This document shows, piece after piece, positions 39,140 through 50,439 of a stretch of 64,000 nucleotides of DNA. The stretch covers positions 17,471,212 through 17,535,211 of the forward strand of contig NC_089762.1 in NCBI RefSeq assembly GCF_040412425.1, given 5' to 3'. This DNA is from Macrobrachium rosenbergii (lineage: Eukaryota; Arthropoda; Malacostraca; Decapoda; Palaemonidae). A program made the position numbers and the translations under genes. The first letter of the stretch is position 1. Every line of letters starts with the position of its first letter. The notes below the pieces were generated by a model. The model worked only from the letters and a program-made list of their open reading frames with translations. It ran no database searches and was not told the origin of the DNA.

Positions 39140-40440
39140 TCAAGCAAAGAAACTACACAATTACGGAAGGCTTTATAATGCCTGGTGCTTTGGACATGGT
39201 ATCAGCAATGTGTGGTTCAAGTGTGGCTGAAAACTGAAGATGGTGTCAGTTTTCAGTGATGCAGTAAAACAAAACATCACTAATATGTCAAATCGTATAT
39301 TAAATCAGGTTTAAAGTGAGATCACTCAAAGCATATTCTAATATACACTGAAACTGGATGAGTTGTTAGATGTTTCTGGATACCTCTATGCTCATTACTC
39401 GTTTATGCCAGATACATTGCAGGAACTGATGTTAAGAACTCTGTTATGTGGAGCTGTTAACACAAACAAAGGCTAAGGACATATTTGAAAAAGTTGCTGC
39501 ATTCTTCACTGCAGGTGAACTTGAATGGGAGCAACTTTTGGCTGTCTCTACTGATGATGCACCAGCAATGAATGAGAGTCATTCAGGATTTGTGACATTT
39601 GTCAAAGAAAAGTGTTCTAATGTAATCACAGCACACTATGATTCATCCTCAAGCTCTGGCAGCCAAGGCCATCTGTCATCTCTCCAACTCCATGTTCAGT
39701 GATGTCATTAGGGTAGTGAATTCCATGAGTTAATGCTGTTAATCACAGAATCTTAAAAGTATTTTGTGAAGAAGTTGGGTCTGATTTTTCCATACTTCTT
39801 ATTACACAGAAAGTAGATGACTGTCAAAAGGGAATGTGTGGGAAAGAGTGGCAGCAGTAAGGATGGAAATAGAAGTGATGTTGCATCAGCAGCAGAAAAA
39901 AGACTGCTGAAAAGTTAAGCAAAAAGAACTCTGTATTTTCCTTTCTGTACCTTAGCTACGTCATTTCAAAGCTGACCCTGTGGAACAAAGCTACATGGGT
40001 CAAATATGACAGTCATACATGCAGATGATCAGAACTTGGCTTTTCAGAGTAAGCTTGAATTATGAAAAGGATACAGGAAAAGGAGAATGTTTCAGAGTGT
40101 ACTCAACTTCAGTTGAGCTTAAGTGTCCCACAAACTAAATTTTGTGACTTGACAATTCAACCCAGGAATGAACTCCATTGTCTTTTCAATAGTTACTTCC
40201 TAACTGAAGTTGAGGTTAGTGTGTGGGTGTTGAATTCCAAATCCTAACTGAAGTTGAGGTTAGTGTGTGGGTGTTGAAGTCATTTGGAATGGTGTAAAAA
40301 GTGAGTTCATTGATCTCTGAAATGATTCAGTTTTAAGACAATATGAAGCCACACCTAGAAAATTCTGGATTGATTAGTTTGGGATTTATCGAGTTCATGC
40401 CAAAACCATTGAATATGATACAGTGGCATTTCAGCTAGGC
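39140..40440 (+). pseudogene. hAT transposase remnant, ZBED5/SCAND3-like
   Basis: Decayed frames in order: SDAVKQNITNMSNRILNQV with SEITQSIF, a YLYAHYSFMPDTLQEL piece, then TQTKAKDIFEKVAAFF and WEQLLAVSTDDAPAMNESHS and GFVTFVKEKCSNVITAH. These match the catalytic core of SCAND3/ZBED-type hAT transposases, where the usual text is CTDGAPAM. Later pieces (LSKGNVWERV, then LQLSLSVPQ and a Trp-containing tail) continue the protein. Multiple stops. No terminal repeats identified. Confidence 0.75.
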
Positions 40441-41869
40441 AGCTCAGGGGTCAGCCCATTTAGGTAAGTAATGAAGTCTGCTAAGTAATAAAGACTGGCA
40501 ATAACTGGTGCAATAGGGTACCCTGGGGCTAACTTGCATAGCTTATGGTGGAGTGTGATCAGGTAAAGGCTCTTCTATATTTGGACAATGTGTACCTGTG
40601 CATTCTGCCAAGCAACAGTTTGCTGCAGAAGACAGTGGTATTAGGCATTTGTTTGCCTGTTACAGTGTTGTCTCAGTCTCAACCAATGGACCATGGTATT
40701 ATTGTGGCAGCAAAGAGGCACTACCAGTGGAGGTTCCAGGATGAATTGATTGGGGTGTTCAAGGACAAAAGTGAGGAGAAAGGGGTTCATTTGAATATTC
40801 CTTAGGAATGTACTCTACTGAATCTAAGAAACTATCCCCTGAAGTTGGCAAATTACAACTGGGCTTTTGCATGGAATGATGTCTCAACTCTTACCTTGGA
40901 GCATGGTTGATTTAAATTGTGTGCAGGAGAGGAGGCTAGTGTCAGTAGTTTAGGGTTGTGGTTGCAGACTTCACACAATGCATTAGGAATGTCAGTGAGG
41001 ATTTTCAGGAGGACAGCATCTTTGAGTGGTTTAATGAAGACAGTGGTGATCCTGGGTATTAGACCATATCTGATGAGATCGGTGTGGCTGCAGCTGTTAC
41101 CAGGATTCTGATGATGATGATGATGAAAGGGACGATACAACCTCAGTCATGCTAGGGATTCAGCAAACTACATGAAGCGTTCATTGTCCTCATTGAGTTT
41201 TCTGACTATTCCATTAAGAGAGGGATGACTAGGTGTCTAGGTCAGGTCCCTTCATACTGCACGGACCAACATCATTGTGTTCTAGAGCTGGCTTTAGGAT
41301 TTCTTGAGGGCTGGCCCCCACCACTTCCAGGTCCATTGCCAGGACCAACATCATGGTGTTTTAGAGTTGGCTTGAGGATCTCCTTTAGGGCTGGCCCCCT
41401 ACCACTTCCAAGTCCATTGCCATCTTGTCATTCAGTATCCCCATTGGCATTAGAACTGCAGTTCAGTATATCTGCCATCATTTTTCTGATTTTATACCCC
41501 CCCCCACCCAATTCACTTGTATGCTGAAGTTGGATGCCTCACTTGGCCTGTGGCTAATCCCTAATGACATAATTCCTTCAGCTCCTCCTGCACCTGTGAG
41601 TGCCAACATAGGGTTCTTTGCGGACGTTGAGGAAGTGTAATGCCTTATTAGTACTGGAACTAGCTGTTTGGGAAGCTGTAGTCAAGAAAGCATATCGAGA
41701 TGTCCAATTTGGTAAGTGGTAAAATTACTCTTTTAGGTACCATACTGAAAGAAGTATAAAACAGAGAGGCATGGGTATTGTTAAGTATAATAATTTAGTT
41801 GTTGCTGCATGCTGGCCTTTTACATGATGGTTTATTTTAGTCAGTGTTTTGGTAAATTATACACTAATT
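40441..41869. other. Unassigned DNA with a short tandem duplication
   Basis: Frames at 40545-40805, 41225-41527 and 41425-41640 have no recognised domain. An ~81-bp unit with ggaccaacatcat and gggctggccccc is repeated twice at 41260-41423. Confidence 0.5.
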
Positions 41870-42015
41870 GTAGGAATGGAATATAAAATTTAGGACAAAG
41901 GACAAGTGCTGGGGCCTACGAGGTCATTCAGCGCTGAAAGGGAAATGGAGAGTAAAAAAGTTTTAAAGGTGTAACAAGTGGAAAAGCTTTTGTTTGCACC
42001 ATAAAACAATTGTTG
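41870..42015 (+). mobile_element. Dispersed SINE-like repeat
   Basis: Contains ggaatggaatataaaattta, then ggacaagtgctggggcctac and gaggtcattcagcgctgaaa. I recall this sequence as a very common dispersed repeat of decapod genomes, but could not check it. No duplication visible. Confidence 0.5.
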
Positions 42016-43383
<1,368 letters not shown>

Positions 43384-43991
43384 GTAATATACATATATTA
43401 TATATATACACATATATATACAGGCAGTCCCTGGTTATTGGCTGGGTTCCGTTCTCAGCAGCATGACGATAACTGAAAATCGCCAGTGACCAAAAATCAA
43501 GTCTATGGGTGCCAAAAAACTCATACAGTGCTGAAGCCCAGTTATCAGCTGCGTGATCCTGTTTTGGCACCATAATTAAAACTACATTTTATATATAGAT
43601 TTACTTCAGTAATACTTTATAGTACAATATACTGCACTGTAACATGATGAAAGCCTTGCCTTTAATCCTTAGGGTGTCTTCTATAATACATAAATACCTT
43701 CACTACATGTTGTTACTGTGTAGCAGTACTGTAATCCAACTGTTCTAGTATGTACAGGGTATTACTGTTGCTGATGAATTCTGTAAAGTAGGAACATAGG
43801 CTACTGTAGTAGTCTGTAATGAAAATATTAAAATTAGAACTGTACAGTATACAGTAATACATAGAGTATTAATTAAAGTACTGTAGAGTACACTACATTA
43901 TATACTGTACTTCTGTACAGTAAAAATACATTTTATGTATTACCATGTATATGTACAGTATACAAAGTGGAAAAAGTGGATATTTCCTTAC

Positions 43992-44062
43992 TTGTTTTGA
44001 AATTGTCATGGTTCAAAACCCTGGTACAGTAAAATGTTGGTGCGGCCATTTTTCAGGGGATT
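43992..44062 (-). pseudogene. Exon-like block A, copy 1
   Basis: Minus strand: an acceptor (tgctag) precedes aatcccctgaaaaatgg and a donor gtaag follows. It is 71 bp, four short of its siblings, and has a stop after FTVPGF, so this copy is broken. Confidence 0.4.
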
Positions 44063-44208
44063 CTAGCATGTAAAACTTTACTGTGTTAGTATACACGGAA
44101 CTACTGTCATGTATGCAGTTATATAAAGGAAAGTATTGCATAAAACAATACAGTATACTGTACTGTAGTAAAATGTATAAAAATGAAAAAAAAAGAAGAA
44201 TTTCTTAC

Positions 44209-44235
44209 CTATTTTCAGTGATTTTGAGAGATGTA
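44209..44235 (-). other. Exon-like block B, copy 1 (27 bp)
   Basis: Minus strand: ccacaaccag acceptor, 27 bp encoding IHLSKSLKI in phase with block A, then donor gtaag. Nine codons. Confidence 0.4.
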
Positions 44236-44512
44236 CTGGTTGTGGAGATGGAGATGTGCATTACATGGCACAGTATTTTACTGTACAGTATACTGTAGTT
44301 GCTGATGAATTCTGTACACTGGGTATGTTTGTATTAGTCTGTAATGAAAATAGTGTATTAAAATTAGTACATAGTACAGTACTGTACAGTACAGTATTAA
44401 AATAATGGTAGTACATACTACTACACACAGTAAAAATAATTTTTTAAAAGTATATACCATGTAGTATATGTAGGCTACAGTATGCCAAATGAAAAAGTGA
44501 ATATTTCCTTAC

Positions 44513-44587
44513 TTGTTGTTTTGAAATTGTTGTGCTTCATAATGCTTGGTACAGTAAAATGTTGGTGCGGCCATTTTTCAGAGGGTT
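44513..44587 (-). other. Exon-like block A, copy 2 (75 bp)
   Basis: Minus strand: acceptor acattccag, 75 bp (25 codons) open in one phase as PSEKWPHQHFTVPSIMKHNN and FKTT, then donor gtaag. Length divisible by three and same entry and exit phase as block B. Confidence 0.45.
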
Positions 44588-44724
44588 CTGGAATGTAAAA
44601 ATTTACTGTGTATTAGTATACACAGTATACTACTGTACAGTCCTGTATGCAACCATAAAGAAAAGTATTTTATAACATTATATAATAAAATGTATAAAAA
44701 TGAAAAAAGTGAAGAATTCCTTAC

Positions 44725-44751
44725 GTAATTTCAGTGATTTTGAAAGATGTA
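44725..44751 (-). other. Exon-like block B, copy 2 (27 bp)
   Basis: Minus strand: acceptor ccacaaccag, 27 bp reading IHLSKSLKL in phase, donor gtaagg. Confidence 0.42.
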
Positions 44752-45036
44752 CTGGTTGTGGAAGATGAAGGTGTCCATTATGTGGTACAATACGTAACAC
44801 TTTTATACTGTACTGTATACTGTAGTTGCTGATGAATTCTGTACAGTAGGTACATATTAGTCTGTAATGAAAATATTAAAATTAGTACATAGTACTGTAA
44901 AGTACAGTATTAAAGTACAGTATTAAAGTAACCATAGTACTTAGACTGTACTGTAAAAATACATTTTATTATAGTATACTATACCATGTAGTATATGTAC
45001 AGTATACCAAATGAAAAAAAGTGAATATTTCCCTAC

Positions 45037-45111
45037 TTGTTGTTTTGGAATTATTGTGCTTCATAACCCCTGGTACAGTAAAATGTTGGTGTGGCCATTT
45101 TTCAGCAGATT
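45037..45111 (-). other. Exon-like block A, copy 3 (75 bp)
   Basis: Minus strand: acceptor acattccag, 75 bp open as SAEKWPHQHFTVPGVMKHNN and SKTT, donor gtaggg. Nucleotide changes between copies 2 and 3 keep the frame. Confidence 0.45.
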
Positions 45112-45242
45112 CTGGAATGTAAAAATTTACTGTTTATTAGTATACACAATATACTACTGTAAGCCCTGTGTGCAACTATAAAGGAAAGTATTTTACAAAA
45201 CTATAAAAAGTATAACAATTGAAAAAGTGAAGAATTCCTTAC

Positions 45243-45267
45243 TTAACTTCACTGATTTTGAAAGGTA
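45243..45267 (-). other. Exon-like block B, copy 3
   Basis: Minus strand block of 25 bp with donor gtaag. It is two bases shorter than the other B blocks and its acceptor is weaker (cacaaacag), so it may be decayed. Confidence 0.35.
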
Positions 45268-45424
45268 CTGTTTGTGGGAGATAATGTGCATTACATGGTA
45301 CAGTACAGTATGTAACACTTATACAGCACACTGTATACTGTATACAGTAGTTGCTGATGAATTCTGTACAGTAGGTACATAGCCTGTAATGAAAATATCA
45401 AAATTAGTACTGTGCAAAAAAAGT

Positions 45425-45697
45425 ATACCTTAGTTTTACCAGACCACTGAGCTGATTAACAGCTCCCCTAGGGCTGGCCCGGAGGATTAGACTTATTTTA
45501 CGTGGCTAAGAACCAATTGGTTACTTATCAATGGGACCTACAGCTTATTGTGGAATCTGAACCACATTATAGCGAGAAATGAATTTCTATCACCAGAAAT
45601 AAATTCCTCTAACTCTTCATCAGTCGGCCGGAGATTCGAACTCGGGCCTAGCGAGTGCTAGTCCACAGCTCTACCAACTCGCCCAACGAAGAGCTTA
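45425..45697 (-). mobile_element. tRNA-derived SINE (second family)
   Basis: On the minus strand it starts cgttgggcgagttggtagag (classic A box), with a B box gagttcgaatctc about 40 bp on. Then come a conserved body with ggttcagattccacaataag, ccaattggttcttagccacg and ccagccctaggggagctg, and an end ggtctggtaaaactaag. It looks well preserved. I recall this family as common in decapods; unchecked. Confidence 0.8.
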
Positions 45698-45769
45698 AAG
45701 TACAGTAATGTACACAGTATATGCACAGTAATTAAGTACAGTACTTACTGTACTGTAGTAAAAATATAG

Positions 45770-45939
45770 TTTGTTCATGAGACTTACCTGCCAGATATAT
45801 ATATAGCTGTATTCTCCGAAGGTCCGACAGAATTTCAAATTTCGCGGCACACGCAGTGGCCGGTCAGGTGGTTAGTACCCATTCCCGCCGCTGGGAGGCG
45901 GGTATCAGGAACCATTCCCATTTTCTATTCAGATTTTCT
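45770..45939 (+). repeat. Left inverted terminal repeat of the DIRS element
   Basis: Starts tttgttcatgagacttacct and ends ccattttctattcagatttt. Contains gccagatatatatatagctg and the GC-rich cccgccgctgggaggcgggt hairpin. Read outward it carries a strong splice donor (cag/gtaagt). Confidence 0.92.
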
Positions 45940-46109
45940 CTGTCGCCGGACTGTCAACACCTGTTGTCAGTTCCTCCGCCTTTGGATTTCGAAAAATTTG
46001 TTGTCACTTAAGTATTTTGGTTGTTTTTTGGTATTCGACTGGATCTGTGACTTGGCATACGCTCTTTGTGGACCGTTTTGATTTTGCTTTTGACTTTTCT
46101 TATAATTAA

Positions 46110-47110
46110 GATGTCTTACCTCTAGCTATCGAGTCTGTAGCTTGGGTGAATGTAAGGTGAGGCTATCGAAGACTTTGATAGTTCCTCACTCTTTATGTAT
46201 GCTATGTAAGGGTGTTCAATGCTCTATGATAATCGGTAATGAATGTGTGGGATTGTCTGAGGTGAGTGGAAGAAATATGAAGCCTATATGCTTAAATTGG
46301 AGCGTGATAGGCTGAGGAAATCTTCCTCTAGAGTGCATCCTTAGTTGGACAGTCAGGGTTTTCTCCTACTAGTAACCCTGTAGTAATTTATTACTAACCC
46401 TGTAGTTTGTTGCTGCAGAAGGTAATTCCCTGGCTCTTGTGTGGAGTCAATGCGTGCTCTTGAAACTAAAGTGAATGCAATTCAAACGCATAGTGTTAGT
46501 GCTAGTGCCCTAGTGTTGTGGAGGGGGCGTCAGATCGGCCCTATAATGCCTCTAGGCCTGGACCTCTGTCGAACTCCCAGGACCAGGGAGGGGGCATGTC
46601 GAAAGCCGCATGAGGGTTACGGGGCTTCCACCGATCTGGCGTCCCTTCGGCAGGTCCTGATGACGCTACCCAGGCTGCCAGGGATCGTGCTCAGGCACGC
46701 ATCCTGAAGGATTGCTTCTCGTCCTCCGACACGTCCTCCCCGCCACGGGGTTGGAGCTCTCGGTTGGACTCTCGCCCTCTTAAGAGAAGCTTAGAGGAGA
46801 GGACGCTTCACGTCCTCCTCCTCTTGACGTTTGTACTCTTCCCCGAAAGTTGCGTGGATATTCCTCTGCAGAAGAGAATAAAGTGTTTTTCGAATGATCA
46901 CTCTACTCGACCCCCCTGTCGCGCTAAGGCAAGGGCTAGAGCTTCTTCCCCTGTGGAAGGAAGTATACGTCTCTCGCCCTTTTCCTTCTCTCAGGTTCAT
47001 CCCTTCTCCCGAGAGAGTGGCTTCTCCAACGCGTAAGATTTTGTTGGGTTTGCAACAACAGCTGGATGCTCTCATGAACCTTTCAAGAGTCGAATCTGCC
47101 TGTTAAGAGG
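46110..47110 (+). pseudogene. DIRS gag, N-terminal part (decayed)
   Basis: Broken frames in the gag position. Late in the block GLQQQLDALMNLSRVES can be read before a stop. No complete Gag frame survives. The assignment depends on position between the left ITR and the RT and on the recognisable Gag segment at 47614-47905. Confidence 0.5.
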
Positions 47111-47209
47111 TACAGACTTTCACCTTCGTCTCCTGCTTCGGGAACGATACAGAGCGTCTGTCGTCTAGAGAGAGTGTTTAGTGGCTTCATATTCGTCTTC
47201 CCCGAGTTG

Positions 47210-47415
47210 AGGTGTTGGCCTTTTCTCTTGTCTCGCGCCAGGAGCGCGTCTTGCTCTTCGTGCGCTTCTCACGCTTCACGCGCGCCTCACCTTGACGCTC
47301 GGCGCGCGCCTAGCCATGACGCTTCGCGCGCGCCACGCTGTAACTCTCTTCTAGTACTTGCCACGAAGCCTCTCGCGCGTCACGCCATGACGCTCCGCGC
47401 TCGCTTCGCCGTATA
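47210..47415 (+). repeat. GC-rich low-complexity repeat in DIRS gag
   Basis: Short degenerate repeats of the kind cgcgcgccacgc and catgacgcttcgcgcg. The base composition contrasts sharply with the AT-rich surroundings. One frame reads as repeated SRAPH/DAxRAP pieces. Confidence 0.8.
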
Positions 47416-47505
47416 GCTTCAAGTCTTGTGTTGACGCCGCTCCAGTTGTTCATCATGTCGCACAACTACCCTCTTCAACATCTGATGTCCTTCTTAATTT
47501 AGCCA

Positions 47506-47522
47506 GTACTTGCTTCGGCAGT

Positions 47523-47562
<40 letters not shown>

Positions 47563-47613
47563 GGCTCCTGCGCAAGGATGACACGCTAATCGTGAAGCGT
47601 TCCACATTTTTTT
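47506..47613 (+). ncRNA. U6 snRNA sequence embedded in DIRS gag (probable pseudogene)
   Basis: A full-length U6 sequence of about 108 bp. It has a 5' stem (gtacttgcttcggcagtac), the ACAGAGA box at 47546-47552, the AGC triad at 47558-47560, ctcctgcgcaaggatgacac, the gaagcgttcc end and a T7 Pol III terminator. Two changes in the 5' hairpin compensate each other, a G-C pair becoming G-T/A-T type. A base is missing in the telestem-proximal cgctaatcgtg part (usually cgcaaattcgtg), which argues for a pseudogene. No external U6 promoter is expected inside gag. Most likely a retrocopy or template-switch insertion. Confidence 0.93.
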
Positions 47614-47905
47614 ATGTTTACTATACGTACTCTAGTTGACGTCTTCTTCGTTCGCGGGAGTTCCCGCTTACGTATCGGCGAATCGGAACTACTTTCACCA
47701 CTCACTCAAGACCCGCCAGCTGCGGAAGAACATCCTCTTTCGTCACAGCCTTTGTATGAAGAGAAACTTCTTTCGTCTTCTTCTTCCTCTGATTATCAGA
47801 CTCTGGCTTTTTTCTTAAGGATCTGTTTCCTGAGACTTTTCAACCTTCGGCTCCTCTCTCTCCACCTTCGCAGTTGTCTTTGTCTTAAGGGGAGCGTTTG
47901 ACGAA
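47614..47905 (+). pseudogene. DIRS gag segment after the U6 insertion
   Basis: Carries SSSDYQTLAFFLKDLFPETF and QPSAPLSPPSQLSL across one frameshift, matching the C-terminal part of decapod-type DIRS Gag as far as I can judge by eye. It ends near a poly-A stretch where an unrelated AT-rich insert begins. Confidence 0.6.
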
Positions 47906-48470
47906 AAAAATCGGAAATAAAATTTTCTGGGATATTTTATATATGGCATCATACATATCCTGACTATCTTCTCAGAAAGTTTTATTTAAAAGTTCATACA
48001 GTTAGAAGTTATAAACAAAACAGTAACCTATCATAGTCAAATTACATTTTTCATATGATGTAATGATATTGTCAGTATATCGGTGGTAATTTCCTTTTAG
48101 CTATGAAATAATATCTAATGCGATCTATGGCAACCCTGTGGACATAGTACGCATCAACGAAAGACAGGATTGCCGCAGGGCAGTCAGTGGCAGTCAGTCA
48201 GTAGCAGCTCAGAGCTTGACTAAGTAATACGTCGCGCTGGCCAACCTCAGCCGTGTTTTGACACTCGCTTCATTTAGCTTCATTTAGCGAAGTTATATTA
48301 CTTTGCAGGTCTATTTTTTGGCTTTTCATTATGTCATAAAAAAAAAAAAATATATCGTTTTTCTCAAAACTAAAGTTATCGACATTCAAACTGCATCTCC
48401 TTCATAACGCTTGCACCGATCTCAGATACAAAAAGTAAACGAAAGCTAAATGTTTGCATAACAAAGGGGC
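47906..48470. other. AT-rich insert between DIRS gag and RT
   Basis: About 565 bp with composition unlike the DIRS coding DNA, starting at gacgaaaaaaatcgg. It contains poly-A near 48341 and repeated cagtcagt words near 48180-48205. No coding or RNA motif recognised. Probably a foreign insertion, since gag and RT normally adjoin. Confidence 0.5.
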
Positions 48471-48524
48471 TTCCATGGGAAGCAACACGAGACCCGCACC
48501 ACGAGAGAGTTTTTTCCCGAAGGA

Positions 48525-49442
48525 ATGTCACTTCCAAGAGAGGTAGCAAGTGACTCCCTTCATCTCAGACTCCCTTTGCAGCAGGCTTCATTTTGCACAA
48601 GCCTGGAAAGAGTGAGGGGCAGACGTTTGGTCCTTCCTACTGTTAGAGAGAGGTTACTTGATTCCCTTCCTGTCTCCTCTTTTGTTTTTGTTTCCCAACT
48701 GCCTTCCTGTCAAACAGAAAATTGTTTGACCTGCTCAACAGATGTTCAGGCGGAGAGCAGTGGAACAAATCTTGGACTCGGTGTTCCCGGGATTTTACTA
48801 CAGATTGTTTCTAGTCCCGAAACTTTCAGTAGGCTGGAGACCCGTCTTGGACGTCAACAGGTCGAACAACTTGGTCCGGAAGGAAAAGTTCAAGATGGAG
48901 ACCTCGCAGTCAATACTAGAGCCCTTCATCCCGGGGATTGGATGGTATCTTTGGATCTCCAAGATACTTATCTTCACGCCCCAATTCATCCACGTTCGGT
49001 GAAGTATCTCAGGTTGTCTTGGGGGGCTAGACGTACCAGTTCAGGGCTCTCTGCTTTGGACTCTGCACAACGGCCATACCACGTTGAAAACACCGCTTCT
49101 CGTCCGATCAGCGAAGTTAAGCAACGTTGGGTCTGGTCAGTACTTGGATGGTTGACCGCCTGGGAACACCAGATGCTGTTGGCGTCACATTTTGCTCCGA
49201 GGGTGTTTACACGTCTCATGAAAAACGTTGCGATGCAGTTGCATCTGTCGCACGTCAGGATCTCACTCTACTTGGACGACTGGTTGCTTCGAGCGTCGTC
49301 GAAGCGAAGGTATCTGGAGGACCTTCAGTTGACTCTGCAACTCGTGAAGTCCCTGGGACTTCTGGTCTGTGGAGAAGTCGCAGCTGATCCCCTCACTGTC
49401 CATTGTGTCTGGGAATTCAGATCTATTCAGCGGCTTTTATAG
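48525..49442 (+). pseudogene. DIRS reverse transcriptase, interrupted by 5S rRNA
   Basis: RT motifs across two frames: FYYRLFLVPKLSVGWRPVLD, NLVRKEKFKMETSQSIL, GDWMVSLDLQDTYLHAPIHP (first catalytic Asp), YLRLSWG then TYQFRALCFGLCT. Here a 5S rRNA is inserted, and the text resumes APRVFTRLMKNVAMQLHLS, VRISLYLDDWLL (YLDD active site) and LQLTLQLVKSLGLLV. FKMET, the DLQDTYLH form and SLYLDDWLL are DIRS hallmarks. Apart from the insertion and a few shifts the core is well preserved. RNase H remnants follow. Confidence 0.9.
49066..49185 (+). rRNA. 5S rRNA sequence inserted in DIRS RT (pseudogene)
   Basis: A 120-bp match to arthropod 5S rRNA: aacggccataccacgttgaa near the 5' end, ctcgtccgatcagcgaagtt, aagcaacgttgggt, agtacttggatggttgaccg (box C region) and ctgggaacacc near the 3' end, then gctgttggcgt. 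It lies between the RT codons for FGLCT and APRVF, with cac on both sides and a few T residues at the 3' junction. Substitutions relative to the usual sequence (ggatgggtgaccg has become ggatggttgaccg) mark it as a pseudogene, though the internal promoter is largely kept. Confidence 0.93.
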
Positions 49443-50290
49443 CGTCTCCGTCGCAAGAACGGCAACTTCTATGTACGAAAAAGTTTCGGCCTTCTTGGAA
49501 AAGGAAACATGCTAGGTGAAGGAAGGAATGAGTCTGCTGGGGACCATTTCCTCGCTGGAGAAGTTTGTTTTCTGGGGAGTCTGCATCTCAGGCCTCTTCA
49601 GTTCTTTTTGTTGGAGAACTGACAAAGCAAGGAAGACTTGAAAGAGGAATTGAGAATTCTTCCTTATATAAAGAAGATCTGTGGTGGTGGCTCGATCAAC
49701 GGAATTGCAGAAAGGGATCTCCCTCAAGCTTCTGAACCCCAACCTAGTGTTGTTTTTCCGACGGGTCGTCAACAGGTTGAGGGCAACACTAGAGGAGAGG
49801 AAGTGTTAGGAACCTGGAGAGAGGAACAGGTGTCCTGGCACATCGACTTCAAAGATTTGGCGGCTATCTTTTAGCTCGCCAATTCTTCGAGGTCCAAGTT
49901 TGCAATCGTGTAGTTCTAGCAAACTCGGACAATACTACTTGTTCCTGTTCAGCCTTGCAAGAGATTATTCTTTGAGCCTGTGCTGCAACATTTCGATTCT
50001 CACAAGTTTTGTTGCAGAGGTCGAAAATGTTCGAGCAGACCTGCTCTGTTGGCGCCATCAACTCCTGCCAAAGGAATGGACCCTTCATCAGGAGGTTTGC
50101 CAAGATTTTTGGAAATTTTGGGGTCGCCATCTTGTGGATATTTTCACGACCTCAAGAACTTCGGAGGCTCCTCTATAAAGCTCATCTGTACTCGACCCTG
50201 GGGCAGTTGCGATAGTTGCTCTTCCTGGGATTGGACGGGAATAGATGTTTACGCCTTTTCCCCGTTCTAAATTCTGGGAGAAGTCATACG
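49443..50290 (+). pseudogene. DIRS RNase H region (decayed)
   Basis: Frames broken by many stops. Readable pieces include KGISLKLLNPNLVLF followed by SDGSSTGWGATLEE in shifted frame (first RNase H Asp), WHIDFKDLAAIF (the usual xHINxxELLA site, Glu replaced), and DVYAFSPFxILGEVIRKF leading to LIPTFWPSNHWF. These match the RNase H and linker of DIRS pol. Not functional. Confidence 0.7.
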
Positions 50291-50439
50291 CAAGTTCGCG
50301 GCCTCACAAGGGACGAGGATGACTCTCATCCCCACGTTTTGGCCTTCGAACCACTGGTTCTCGGGTTTCTCTTCTGGTTGGTAGACGTTCCGAGGACCCT
50401 TCCTTTGAGAGCAGACCTGCTCATACAAACCCACTTCAC

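Larger units (their letters stand above)
43767..45425 (-). repeat. Tandem array, ~527-bp unit, 3.1 copies
   Basis: The word gttgctgatgaattctgta recurs at 43767, 44298, 44825 and 45350 (steps of 531, 527 and 525 bp), and the sequence between is collinear. Each unit holds two minus-strand exon-like blocks bounded by splice signals (see separate entries). Units are rich in tacagta words. Confidence 0.9.

Noticed and set aside
45425..45697. A true tRNA gene
   Set aside because: A and B boxes are present, but the molecule continues into a 200-bp SINE body and the tRNA fold is not complete.
47506..47613. Functional U6 gene
   Set aside because: A base is missing in a conserved 3' part and no upstream snRNA promoter element is seen; it lies in gag.
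49066..49185. Functional 5S rRNA gene
   Set aside because: It carries substitutions, lacks a tandem 5S context and interrupts a retrotransposon frame, so a pseudogene is more likely.
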